Below the pieces are notes generated by a model. That model saw only the letters and a program-made list of their open reading frames with translations. It was not told the origin of the DNA and made no database searches. Shown here one piece after another: positions 16,578 to 25,214 of a DNA stretch of 34,814 bases (position 1 is its first letter; every line of letters begins with the position of its first letter). Origin of the DNA: Mariniblastus sp. (GTDB lineage Bacteria > Planctomycetota > Planctomycetia > Pirellulales > Pirellulaceae); assembly GCA_014237975.1 (NCBI GenBank), contig JABACA010000037.1, positions 1 to 34,814 of the forward strand, in the 5' to 3' direction. A program made the translations under genes and the position numbers.

Positions 16578-18872
16578 TTACCGCTTCTTACCAAACCACC
16601 AACCAAGGAATTGTTCCAAAGCTAACACCGCAATCAAGAACACCAGCAACTGTGGCCAGATTTCCGAATTGCCTCCGGAAACCTGCTGGGTATCCAGCTC
16701 GGTCGCCGAAACTCGCCTGATGTTGCCGCTAAAAAAATCGCCTTCGATGGCAGATTCCGGCAATCGCTTCAATTGACCTTCGCGCGGGTCAATGTTCGAC
16801 GCGAACAAGACCTTGTCCGTTTCACCGGAATTGCGCTTCAATCCAACTTCGTAAAAACCACGTTGAAGAATCTCATCAAATTTTACACGGTACAGGACAT
16901 TTTCTTTGCCAATCTCAGAATCATCGGTGGGCCGAGCAACCGATTCAACTTTGTCGCCCTCGGGATCTCGCAATGATACACGACTGCCATAGACCGACAG
17001 ATCAACAGGGTAGGAAACCTGGCCACCAATTTTGACATTACTGTTTTCACCAACAGAACCGACCAGATAGTCAATCAGGTCAATCATGACCGGGGCAAAC
17101 GTCGGGCTACTGGGCCACATGGTCCAATCTCCGTCACCGGGGATCGTGTAGACAATGACCGCACCATTACCCAATCTCCGCTCCGCCATGGCCACCGAGT
17201 TACGTGGATCACTGAGCCGCAGCGGGACCAGGATCGACTTGCCAATTTCCTCGTCGTCAATGATAGATGTCCACCAACTGAAAACATCAACCTTGTTGAG
17301 ACTGGTATCGTCACTCTCCAAGATGACTCGCATCGAAGGGTGAACCTGCGGGTCAACTTCAAAATTAACCCAACTGGACATGGTCGGGTCGCCGGCGATC
17401 GACTCCAACCCAACGGGGGACAAGCCGGATCCATCCTTGTAAAAGGAATCATTGAAGGCGGCAGCCCTTACCTTGTTGCCCGGCATAAAAACAAGCGCCC
17501 CGCCGTCCCGTGTCCATTGTTTGAGCGCCGCAATCCGATCCGGCGACGCTTCGTCGACGTTACACAAAAAAATCACCTGGTATTCCGACAGCGATACCGA
17601 TTCCAATTTACTGGCTGTCACGACTGCCATGCTTAACCCCGTACCCAACACGTCCAGGCTTTGCAGGTAGTGTGTCTCGCTCCGCTCCGAAACGGCCGAT
17701 GGATCCCCATCCACCAGCAAAATGGGAATTCCATTTAAAACGCGCGCCGCGAAGACAGCGGAACTGTCGTCGATTAACTGGTCTGCCGACAGTTCGTCCC
17801 GGGAAAATGACTCGCGATCGATGGCTGCCGTCACTCGATAATTTTCAAAATTGAGCGAGGCCAGTTCATCCTCGCTGGCTGACAGGTTCTGGTCGCGCGT
17901 GCCAGTGAACAGGTAGGGGAAAATCAGTTCGCTGGTTTGTCCGGGAGGAATCGACGGGGCCACCTGGTAGAGCGGCGGCGCATCGTTGACCTGTAATACG
18001 ACCCGCACATCATTGGCTGTGGCATTTCCGTAGTTGGCTAGTTCGACACTAAAACGAACCACTTTGTCTGCGGCTTGCAGATCCAGGGCCCGCAACCCGA
18101 CAATCGCCAAATTCTGGTCATTAGGTCCAGCCGTATCAATAAGAAACGTATTGACCGCGTCCTCAGCCGTTTGGTTCAACAACTTGTTGGGTGCCGAATC
18201 AGACGTAATATCAACCGAATCCAACCAATCCACAGCCCGCATGTCGGAAAAAACGTAGGCAACCCGGCCCACATTTTCGGTCTGACCTCCGATATAACGC
18301 CGCAATTCACCCAACGATCCGGGATAGTCCGCGGCCGTATCGGTGCTTTGAACCTCATCGATCGTCTCTATCAAAGCCGGCAAAGTATTCTTGGTGACCG
18401 GTTCATTGGCCAGCAATGGTTGACCGGGATTACTGGTCAGCATGATGGTCAACCAGTCATCGGTCAGGTCCGATTCTGCCAGACCGCTGACCAGGCGTTT
18501 GATGGAGTCACGGGTAACATCCATCGATGGCTCGTTGCCGTTGAGAACACGGCTGCTAAGCGAGTCGTCCCACAAGATAACCCGCTCGTACTGAGCATCC
18601 TGTTGCAGCAGGCTGGCAACAGAAGACGGCAAAAACGGCCGTGCCAACAACAAGCCAATCAACAGCATTGCCAAGCAACGCAACAACAGCAATAAGAGGT
18701 TTTCAATCTGCACCCTTCGACGGTTCTTTTTTTCCGCTTCAAACAGAAAATCCATGGCTGCCCAATTGACAATCTTGAACCTCCGCTTGTTCAGCAGGTG
18801 AATGACGATCGGCGAAAGGACCGCCAGTCCACCCAAACCAAGCATCCAAGGATTCATCAATAAGGAAAACAT
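16578..18872 (-). CDS. BatA-type vWA membrane protein
   Basis: A 764-residue protein that opens with the BatA N-terminal pattern: a hydrophobic helix, 'VIHLLNKRRFKIVNWAAMDFL', a basic loop ('KKNRRRVQIE') and a second helix (about 57-78). A vWA domain follows, with the metal-site motif DDSLS at 102-106 and 'VAYVFSDMRAVDW'. The middle and end are beta-rich, with an amidotransferase-like section ('GIPILLVDGDPSA', 'GALVFMPGN'), and a last membrane helix precedes the terminal 'GKKR'. BatA-type proteins work with MoxR ATPases and DUF58 proteins in other bacteria. Its gene lies 48 bases after the DUF58 gene and 27 bases before the beta-propeller gene, fitting that partnership. Confidence 0.85.
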   Translation of the reverse strand: MFSLLMNPWMLGLGGLAVLSPIVIHLLNKRRFKIVNWAAMDFLFEAEKKNRRRVQIENLLLLLLRCLAMLLIGLLLARPFLPSSVASLLQQDAQYERVILWDDSLSSRVLNGNEPSMDVTRDSIKRLVSGLAESDLTDDWLTIMLTSNPGQPLLANEPVTKNTLPALIETIDEVQSTDTAADYPGSLGELRRYIGGQTENVGRVAYVFSDMRAVDWLDSVDITSDSAPNKLLNQTAEDAVNTFLIDTAGPNDQNLAIVGLRALDLQAADKVVRFSVELANYGNATANDVRVVLQVNDAPPLYQVAPSIPPGQTSELIFPYLFTGTRDQNLSASEDELASLNFENYRVTAAIDRESFSRDELSADQLIDDSSAVFAARVLNGIPILLVDGDPSAVSERSETHYLQSLDVLGTGLSMAVVTASKLESVSLSEYQVIFLCNVDEASPDRIAALKQWTRDGGALVFMPGNKVRAAAFNDSFYKDGSGLSPVGLESIAGDPTMSSWVNFEVDPQVHPSMRVILESDDTSLNKVDVFSWWTSIIDDEEIGKSILVPLRLSDPRNSVAMAERRLGNGAVIVYTIPGDGDWTMWPSSPTFAPVMIDLIDYLVGSVGENSNVKIGGQVSYPVDLSVYGSRVSLRDPEGDKVESVARPTDDSEIGKENVLYRVKFDEILQRGFYEVGLKRNSGETDKVLFASNIDPREGQLKRLPESAIEGDFFSGNIRRVSATELDTQQVSGGNSEIWPQLLVFLIAVLALEQFLGWWFGKKR

Positions 18873-18920
18873 TAATTTCGTCCCAACAACTAAATAACTA
18901 CGACTTCAAAGTCTCTGGAA

Positions 18921-19838
18921 TTACAATTTACGTCTCGACTTGCGCCGAAAATTCAAATAGCTCGACAAGGCCGCATCGAGAGGCTTGGACGTGTTCAACA
19001 GAATATGGTCCACCCCTGCCGAAGCACAAACTTTTTTGACCTGTTTCATATAACGATCCACCGCTTCGAGATAGGACTTGCGCAATGCTCTGGGCTCGGT
19101 ATGCAGCTGGGCGTCCGTCTCAAGTCCCTGAAACAAAGTGTTGTCATCAAATGGAAATTCAACTTCATCGTTATGCATCACGTGAAATACGATGACTTCG
19201 TGTCCCCTCAGCCGAAATTGGCTCAAGGCGGTTGCCAGATCAGCAGGGTCCAGAAATAGGTCGGAAAACAACACGACCATTCCGCGTTGGCGAATTTGAC
19301 TGGACAGGGCCAGGAATGGATCGGCAACATCCGTTTGTCGATCCGGCTCCACGCCCTCCAATTCATGGAAAATTAACTTTAAATGGGAGGGATGGGAACT
19401 CGCTTTCAAGTTCAAATCGATCTGGTTGCTGAACGCAATCAGGCCCACGGCATCCTGCTGTTGCTGCATCAGGTAAGCCAGGCTGGCGGCTGCCGTGGCC
19501 GCGTAATCATATTTACTCCAACCGGTTGACTCGCCGTAGCGCATCGATTTGCTGCAATCCAACAAAATGTGGCATTTCAGGTTGGTCTCTTCTTCATATT
19601 CCTTGATGTAAAGGCGATCCGTTTTCGACCAGACCTTCCAATCGATATGTCGCAGATCGTCACCGGGTGCATATTCTCGATGAGTCGCAAACTCGATAGC
19701 AAAGCCGTTGTAGGGGCTGCGATGCTTCCCCGTAATAAAACCCTCAACCACGAGTCTGGCGCGCACATCAATTCGCTTGATCCGATCCAGTGTTTTGGGA
19801 TCAAGGTACTTTTCAGTGTTGGCTTCGATATTGGCCAT
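18921..19838 (-). CDS. DUF58 domain protein
   Basis: With the ATG at 19838 the protein has 305 residues; an ATG at 19847 would add MVV. It matches the DUF58 family well: 'GKHRSPYNGFAIEFATHREY' followed by 'PGDDLRHIDWKVWSKTDRLYIKEYEEE', then a vWA-like metal site DCSKS at 94-98 and 'GMVVLFSDLFLD'. DUF58 proteins are soluble partners of MoxR AAA+ ATPases, presumably presenting substrates or metal-dependent contacts. The gene follows the disrupted MoxR gene by 96 bases and precedes the BatA-type gene by 48 bases, the usual order for these systems. The reading frame is complete with no visible damage, in contrast to the MoxR gene. Confidence 0.92.
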   Translation of the reverse strand: MANIEANTEKYLDPKTLDRIKRIDVRARLVVEGFITGKHRSPYNGFAIEFATHREYAPGDDLRHIDWKVWSKTDRLYIKEYEEETNLKCHILLDCSKSMRYGESTGWSKYDYAATAAASLAYLMQQQQDAVGLIAFSNQIDLNLKASSHPSHLKLIFHELEGVEPDRQTDVADPFLALSSQIRQRGMVVLFSDLFLDPADLATALSQFRLRGHEVIVFHVMHNDEVEFPFDDNTLFQGLETDAQLHTEPRALRKSYLEAVDRYMKQVKKVCASAGVDHILLNTSKPLDAALSSYLNFRRKSRRKL

Positions 19839-20513
19839 AACAACCATCAGGGTAAATCGGGGTTACTGCGTTTTGGATCTTCGCGTTTTGGTTCATCCAG
19901 CAGGCCAGATCCGGACCGCTTGCAAGCTGCCAGACTAGCCGGAAAAAGCACCACTCATTTCAGGTGCAATCTGATCGCCCTCGCAACGATCCGGCAACTC
20001 TTCCATTAACCTATCGATCACTGCGTCCGAAGTGATCCCTGCCGATTCGGCTCCAAAATTGGTGATCACGCGATGCCGCAAAACGGGCCTGGCAACTGCC
20101 CGAATGTCATCGGTTGAAGCAAAGGTCTGTCCCTCCAGAACAGCCCGTGCCTTGGCTCCCAGCAATAAATTCTGAACCCCTCTTGGACCTGCGCCCCAAC
20201 TGACCGATTCTTTTACAAACTCTGGACATTCATCTTCGAGCACCCGGGTAGCCCGCACCAGACGCAACGCGTAATGAATGACGTGTGGCGCTACCGGGAC
20301 CCTGCGAACAAGCTGTTGCAACCGCAGGATATCCTCTCCGCCCAGGACTTGATCGACAGACTTATGAACATCCGCGGTCGTGGTTTCAGCAATCCGAAAC
20401 TCTTCGTCGTAGGTTGGGTATTTGACAAACACCTTGAACATGAAACGGTCCTGCTGTGCTTCGGGCAGCGTGTAGGTACCTTCCTGTTCAATCGGATTTT
20501 GTGTCGCCATCAC

Positions 20514-20521
20514 GAGAAAAA
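20514..20521 (-). other. Frameshift site in the MoxR gene
   Basis: The minus strand reads CCG TTT TTC TC GTG ATG GCG ACA CAA. Conserved MoxR spacing 'P-F-F-V-x-A-T-Q' fits only if two bases (TC) are extra. A lost T in the five-T run would also restore the frame but would leave one additional residue. Confidence 0.85.
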
Positions 20522-20620
20522 CGGACTGGGCAACTCATGCCGCTCACCACCGATCGTCACCTGTTTCTCTTGCATTGACTCCAGCAACGCAGACTGAGTT
20601 TTGGGAGGTGTTCGATTGAT

Positions 20621-20623
20621 CTA
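20621..20623 (-). other. In-frame TAG replacing the Walker B glutamate codon of MoxR
   Basis: The minus strand reads GTA TTG GCC GAT TAG ATC AAT CGA, giving V-L-A-D-stop-I-N-R, where family members have V-L-A-D-E-I-N-R. A single G-to-T change in GAG explains it. Confidence 0.92.
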
Positions 20624-21010
20624 ATCGGCCAATACGATGTTCGAAAAAACGGGCCCCTTGAGAAACTTGAATTCACGGGCACCGCTCGCCTTGTCTTCCT
20701 GAATCACTTCCGTTCCAACAATGTCACTAGGCATCAGATCGGGGGTGAACTGAATTCGACTGAACTGCAAACTAAGCGTCTCGGCCAGCGTGCTTACCAT
20801 CAAGGTCTTTGCCAAACCCGGCACGCCCTCCAGCAAGCAATGGCCCTGGGCAAAAATCGCGATCATCAATTGCTCGATAACTTCATTCTGTCCCACAATT
20901 ATTTTACCCAGTTCGCGTCGCACTGAACCGTACGCCCTGTTCAACTTTTCTAGCGACTCGACGTCCTGGTTGCTCAACTCGGCGTTGCCGCCGGATGGAT
21001 TCGTATTCAT

Positions 21011-21344
21011 GTTGGGCCCTTGGTAGTAATTGGGATCCCGCAGCAGTTTGACGCCAGCGGATTCAATGTTGTTCTAACAGCCTTGGGAAATGGCTGCTGA
21101 ATTCAGCAAAACCGACCCAGCTGGCCCCGGCCGTCACTCCACATGGAGTAAAACCTCATGGGACCAAGTAGGTTTCCCTCGTTACGCCCTGATTTTAACC
21201 GAAACTTCCTCAAAAAGGCAGTTTGCCTAATTCATGCACTCTGGCGGTGAAAGAGCTGCAATTTCGGTAATTTTACAAAGTTGATTGGTTTTGACCCCCC
21301 TTTGGCAACTTGGTCTTTGGCTCGGAACGTTAAATAATGGAGTT
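21011..21344. promoter_or_regulatory. Divergent intergenic region between the MoxR-headed cluster and the vWA gene
   Basis: This 334-base stretch separates the leftward twelve-gene run from the rightward vWA gene, so promoters for both should lie here. I found no convincing -35/-10 pair on either strand. Two small symmetric elements are visible: a perfect 12-base palindrome GCTGAATTCAGC (21096-21107) and a short hairpin AGGCA-gtt-TGCCT (21216-21228). Either could be an operator, but short palindromes occur by chance and neither is supported by repetition elsewhere in the window. Confidence 0.45.
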
Positions 21345-22352
21345 ATGAGTATTTCCCCCGAATCAGACATTCAAAACCCCCTCTGGAGACCGTTTGGACT
21401 TTCATTGTTATTCCACACATTGCTATTTGCCCTCCTCCTGGTCCTGATCAATCGCCTGCCAGGAGACAGTCCCGGTGATGAACTCCGCCGCGGCAGCCTT
21501 GTCTTGGCGATTACCAATACGGACCAACCGATGGATTATCTGACCGAAGAGGACATTTCCAACGGGGAGGAATCTCAAGTACCAGCAACCGAAGCATCAG
21601 AGGCTTCCCCGCCCGCCATTGAGATGCCAAAGATTCCCGATTTGCCCGGACTTGCGGCTGTCGAGACTTTGGACGTGACGAATATGGCAGACGTTCCAAA
21701 AAATTCGGTGCGGCCTCACGAATTCACGCTTTCCAAAGATGACTTGAAGATGATTGCCAAGGAACAGCGCGAACTGAAGGCACGACAGCCGAAAGGACCG
21801 CCCGCCTCGATCAGCGTTTTTGGTAGCGGAGAATTAAAGGGGCAACGGTTTGTATTCGTTATTGACCGTTCGAAAAGTATGGGCAGCCAGGGTCTTGGGG
21901 TGTTGAAACGGGCCGTCAAGGAGCTGTCGACGGCAATCAACCAACTGGAAGATTACCACCAATTTCAGATTGTCGCCTACCATGATCGAACCATCACCAT
22001 GTCCCGCAGAGCGATGTTGCCGGCCAGTGATTCCAATAAACAGCAGGCACCCGAGTTCATCAACGGATTGATGGCCTTTGGAGGCACCAGTCACGATTAT
22101 GGACTCTACGCGGCTCTCGCATTCCATCCGGATATCGTCGTGTTAATGACGGACGCCGGCTTTCCGGAATTGAACGCTGGTCACCTGAACGAGATGAAAA
22201 TCATGTCCCGCGGAAAAGTCCAGATTCATACGATTCAATTCGGCAGTGGTCCACTTCAGGTTGACGATAATTTCATGAAACAACTGGCGTTACAGAGCCG
22301 GGGCAGTTTTCGGTACATCGATGTGAACCAATGGTACAAGAAAAACAAGTGA
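21345..22352 (+). CDS. Membrane-anchored vWA protein
   Basis: With the ATG at 21345 (a GGAG lies just upstream, closer than usual) the protein has 335 residues. A TTG at 21285 would add a 20-residue extension of little character. One membrane segment (about 17-36) is followed by an acidic, proline-rich linker (about 40-125), a short helical stretch, and a vWA domain (about 167-330). The metal site is complete in sequence: DRSKS at 174-178, 'GGTS' and 'LMTDAGFP' further on. The shape, one N-terminal helix and a long linker before a vWA domain, suggests an envelope protein displayed on a stalk. It is divergent from the MoxR-headed cluster and may share its control region. Its partner or ligand is unknown. 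Confidence 0.83.
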   Translation: MSISPESDIQNPLWRPFGLSLLFHTLLFALLLVLINRLPGDSPGDELRRGSLVLAITNTDQPMDYLTEEDISNGEESQVPATEASEASPPAIEMPKIPDLPGLAAVETLDVTNMADVPKNSVRPHEFTLSKDDLKMIAKEQRELKARQPKGPPASISVFGSGELKGQRFVFVIDRSKSMGSQGLGVLKRAVKELSTAINQLEDYHQFQIVAYHDRTITMSRRAMLPASDSNKQQAPEFINGLMAFGGTSHDYGLYAALAFHPDIVVLMTDAGFPELNAGHLNEMKIMSRGKVQIHTIQFGSGPLQVDDNFMKQLALQSRGSFRYIDVNQWYKKNK

Positions 22353-22427
22353 TGATCCAAACTGTAGCGTTGTGAAACGTACCCAAACCCGGCCGGACAG
22401 ACTATGATAACGTGCATGGCGTACCAG

Positions 22428-22459
22428 GATTTTCATCTACCGAGCTGTGAGTGAAAATC
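22428..22459. repeat. Inverted repeat GATTTTCA ... TGAAAATC
   Basis: Two perfect 8-base arms (22428-22435 and 22452-22459) are separated by 16 bases, 42 bases before the start of the following gene. It could be an operator in the promoter of the 22502 operon. It has no T-run, so it does not look like a terminator. AT-rich arms of this length can arise by chance. Confidence 0.4.
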
Positions 22460-22501
22460 TCCAAGTCAAACCATTAACCACCGAATGAATCCATTTTCAT
22501 A

Positions 22502-24442
22502 ATGCGAATCTTGTCCAACGTTTTTTTGATATTCCTGTGCCTGCCCTGCCTGGGCAACGGGGCAACGACAGGCGCTCAGCAGATAACGGTCGCCACGGCC
22601 GGTGGATCGGTGATCCAGGTTCAGCCATCCTCCGATACCTTCATGTTTGGCGTGATGCAACCGGACGGTACGACCAAGTCGCGGCAGTTCAAGTATGACG
22701 AAATGCGTGAATTACTGCTAACCGACAACCCGATCGCCAATATACAAGCAGACGTTATCACGTTAGTGGAACAACTTGGCGATGATGATTTTACTCAACG
22801 CGAACTGGCGGAAGCAAAGTTGAGCCAATCGCAGTTCGCTGGCCGCTTCGAAAAGCTCCTGCGAAACTATCGGGATCACCCCAACCTCGAAATCCGCTAT
22901 CGAATTCGACGCGTCTTGGCCAGCCTTGTTGACAGCACTACTCCCGTTCCTGCGCAGGATCGACTTATTCTGAAATCGGGAGAACATTTTTCGGGTGATG
23001 CAAATCAATTGCGGATCGAAGGCCAGTTCCTGGGCTTGCCAATTCAGCTGGAGCGGCAACAGATTCGCCAGATCAGCATAGCCAACCCCAGCACTCCGGC
23101 GCCAGCAACATCCAAAAGCATCAAGGTTGAAAAATTGCTGTCGCATGTCGATCAATTCTACAACAACGGCGACGATTTTTTTTTCGACTTTGAAAGTGAT
23201 CCGTACGGCAACAGTATTTCACTCAGCGAACGCCTCAATGACTCATTTTATCCCAAGGGCTTACGTCTTTCCTCGAATGATACGGATTACGTAAGGGCGG
23301 TCCGTTTTTCATTCAAATTCTGTCCGCTTGATTCTGGTTCCAAGTCGGCCTGTGTGCAGGGTGAACGGATGTTTCGAGGAGTCATGCACATCCGATTCTG
23401 TTTGCCCGGCCAACCCGATATTGCGGCGGCTGTCACCCGGTTTGGGCTTTTTATTGAACGCGTGGATCATTCCCGTGATTTCGTCGTTGAGGCATTCGAT
23501 GCCAACGGCAACATTGTTAGTCTGATCGAGACCACCGACGAAGATTGCTGTTTCGCAGGGTTCCAATCCAATGTCCCAATTACCGAAGTTCGAATTCAAC
23601 AGAACCCGTACCTGAAAACATTGGTCGGTCGTCAACTCGACGAAATGTACGCGGTTGACAACCTGACCTTCAATCGGCCGGTCGGTGTCGCCACACCCTC
23701 GGACCACTCAATCCTGAAATTGAAATCTGGCAATTACCTGTCATTAACGAGTCTCCAGCAGGGAGAACAACATTGGCAGGCAAACATCAAAGAACTGAAC
23801 CAGCCAATTTCAATTCCGCTGGAAGATATCGCCTGGTACCAGACCGCCAATTCGGTGGCCACGGTGCCCGATCAATGGCGGGCCCTGCTTTCCGACGGCT
23901 CGGTAATCATGGGGAACATGGGAGAATCGTTTCAACCAGCCGATGACCGTCTGACCATCGAAGCAAAACAGATCGTGGGACTTTGGCCCTCGGGCAAGCC
24001 GGCCATGTATGCCAACCCGGAAGATTTCGAGAGCAACCTGCCCGTCCTCGTGTTTCCGGGATGCCGCGTGCTGGCTAAGGATTTTACCCAAGGCAAACAG
24101 AAAATGACTTGGGACACCTCGTCGGAATTCCAGTTGCAGCCAGTGCGACTCAAGGGCCGGGAGCGGCAAGCGGAAGAGGATGACGTACGACCTCCCTACC
24201 ATTCGGTAGACTATGATGACACCGTACGAGCACCTACCGTATGGCTGAAATCACCCAAGACCATTCATCCTGAAAACGGCTTTGTCACGACCATCTCAGG
24301 CAGCCGCTACGTCTTTGGACCCGATGGCCTGTTTGTACTAAAAACCATTTCCAACGACCAAGTCATGCTTTCATTCCCGGGGGGCGAAGTTCGGATACCG
24401 ATGAAGGAAGTCTCCAACGTTTCGTTCGGTCAAACAGAGTAG
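22502..24442 (+). CDS. Large secreted protein with HEAT-like, small beta-barrel and 'VDNLTF' beta-sandwich domains
   Basis: A 646-residue protein with a signal peptide ([20 protein letters not shown]). A short helical unit at about 85-135 ('[20 protein letters not shown] ... [12 protein letters not shown]') resembles the single HEAT-like units common in planctomycete secreted proteins. Around 148-190 there is a small beta-barrel segment ('[20 protein letters not shown]'), and similar units recur at about 400-500 and near the end ('[17 protein letters not shown]'). Residues about 205-395 form a beta-sandwich ending '[11 protein letters not shown]', a signature seen in many PEP-CTERM-associated extracellular proteins, with cysteine pairs typical of secreted proteins. 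No catalytic residues are recognised. It shares its small beta-barrel style with the NPCBM protein at 4538-5764. The stop lies 14 bases before the deacetylase gene, suggesting an operon. Confidence 0.72.
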   Translation: MRILSNVFLIFLCLPCLGNGATTGAQQITVATAGGSVIQVQPSSDTFMFGVMQPDGTTKSRQFKYDEMRELLLTDNPIANIQADVITLVEQLGDDDFTQRELAEAKLSQSQFAGRFEKLLRNYRDHPNLEIRYRIRRVLASLVDSTTPVPAQDRLILKSGEHFSGDANQLRIEGQFLGLPIQLERQQIRQISIANPSTPAPATSKSIKVEKLLSHVDQFYNNGDDFFFDFESDPYGNSISLSERLNDSFYPKGLRLSSNDTDYVRAVRFSFKFCPLDSGSKSACVQGERMFRGVMHIRFCLPGQPDIAAAVTRFGLFIERVDHSRDFVVEAFDANGNIVSLIETTDEDCCFAGFQSNVPITEVRIQQNPYLKTLVGRQLDEMYAVDNLTFNRPVGVATPSDHSILKLKSGNYLSLTSLQQGEQHWQANIKELNQPISIPLEDIAWYQTANSVATVPDQWRALLSDGSVIMGNMGESFQPADDRLTIEAKQIVGLWPSGKPAMYANPEDFESNLPVLVFPGCRVLAKDFTQGKQKMTWDTSSEFQLQPVRLKGRERQAEEDDVRPPYHSVDYDDTVRAPTVWLKSPKTIHPENGFVTTISGSRYVFGPDGLFVLKTISNDQVMLSFPGGEVRIPMKEVSNVSFGQTE

Positions 24443-24456
24443 GCACAGGAATTATC

Positions 24457-25212
24457 ATGGAAGCAGATCAACAAGGTTTGGATGTTATCGCCGTAGGTGC
24501 ACACCCGGACGACGTTGAAATCGGCTGTGGAGGCACATTGGCCAGCCTGGTCCAGCGCGGGATGCGTGTGGGCATTGTTGATCTGACGGATGGAGAACCC
24601 ACACCGGCCAGTCCAGGGCCCCACGTCCGTTTAGCCGAGGCCCAAGCAGCTGCTGACGTGTTGGGAGTCACTCGTGTTGTGCTCGATCTTCCCAATCGCC
24701 GACTGTTTGACAGCTTTGAAGCGAGACTCTTGCTGGCCCGCGAGTTCCGGAAATATCGGCCCCGGGTGGTCATCGGATTGTATGGCAAAACGCCCATGGC
24801 TTCGCCCGATCATTGGCAGGCATCCCAGATCACCGACGCGGCCGTTTTTTACAGCCGCCTGACCAAATGGGATGATCATTTTGAAGGGCTTCCAGTTCAC
24901 ACGATCGGTCGGCAGATTTATTACACACTCGGTTTCGAGTTACATGCCATGGGAGTGTCCCGTCATCAATTCGTGTACGACATCACCGACACGCTGGACG
25001 AAAAAATGGAATCTATCTTGTGTTATCGCACCCAATTTCCACCCGCCAAACAATCGGTACTGCAGCGGGTACGGGCATTGGCGGAAGCCAATGGGGCCAG
25101 CGCCGGTTTGGGTGCGGGAGAGGCTTTCACCTCAAGCCGTGCAATCGGCTCCAGCAACCTGATGCAAACGCTGTTTCCTAATGACGACCCGGATGCGAAC
25201 CCAACGAACTGA
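24457..25212 (+). CDS. PIG-L family deacetylase, BshB1-like
   Basis: A 251-residue zinc-dependent N-acetyl-sugar deacetylase of the PIG-L/LmbE family. The '[14 protein letters not shown]' motif supplies His16 and Asp19 as metal ligands and Asp18 as the likely base; His119 in 'SPDHW' is the third ligand. Several segments ('[10 protein letters not shown]', '[14 protein letters not shown]', 'YRPRVVIG', a late 'GAGEAF') follow the pattern of BshB1, which deacetylates GlcNAc-malate in bacillithiol synthesis. The more usual 'RHPDH' is 'ASPDH' here. The bshA and bshC genes are not in this window, so the true substrate could be another amino-sugar conjugate. A good ribosome binding site (AGGA, 24447-24450) supports this start. 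The alpha/beta hydrolase gene begins two bases after its stop. Confidence 0.8.
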   Translation: MEADQQGLDVIAVGAHPDDVEIGCGGTLASLVQRGMRVGIVDLTDGEPTPASPGPHVRLAEAQAAADVLGVTRVVLDLPNRRLFDSFEARLLLAREFRKYRPRVVIGLYGKTPMASPDHWQASQITDAAVFYSRLTKWDDHFEGLPVHTIGRQIYYTLGFELHAMGVSRHQFVYDITDTLDEKMESILCYRTQFPPAKQSVLQRVRALAEANGASAGLGAGEAFTSSRAIGSSNLMQTLFPNDDPDANPTN

Positions 25213-25214
25213 TC

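Larger units (their letters stand above)
19935..21010 (-). pseudogene. MoxR-family AAA+ ATPase gene disrupted by a TAG and a frameshift
   Basis: The N-terminal part (from the ATG at 21010) has the Walker A motif 'GVPGLAKT' (residues 62-69) and runs to 'NIVLAD', where the next codon is TAG (20621-20623). MoxR proteins have Glu there (Walker B 'LADEIN'), so one GAG-to-TAG change removes the catalytic glutamate. The same frame then reads '[19 protein letters not shown]' and on to 'LPSPFF' before a second break near 20514-20521. After that the gene continues in another frame as '[24 protein letters not shown]' to the stop at 19935. Restoring the family spacing 'PFFVMATQNP' needs removal of two bases (a TC duplication); one missing base in the T run also restores the frame. 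The rest is well conserved, so the damage is recent or is a sequence error. Confidence 0.88.

Noticed and set aside
20514..20623. Programmed frameshifting or stop-codon readthrough in the MoxR gene
   Set aside because: There is no slippery heptamer or following pseudoknot that I can see, and two independent events within about 100 bases would both be needed. Mutation or sequence error is simpler.
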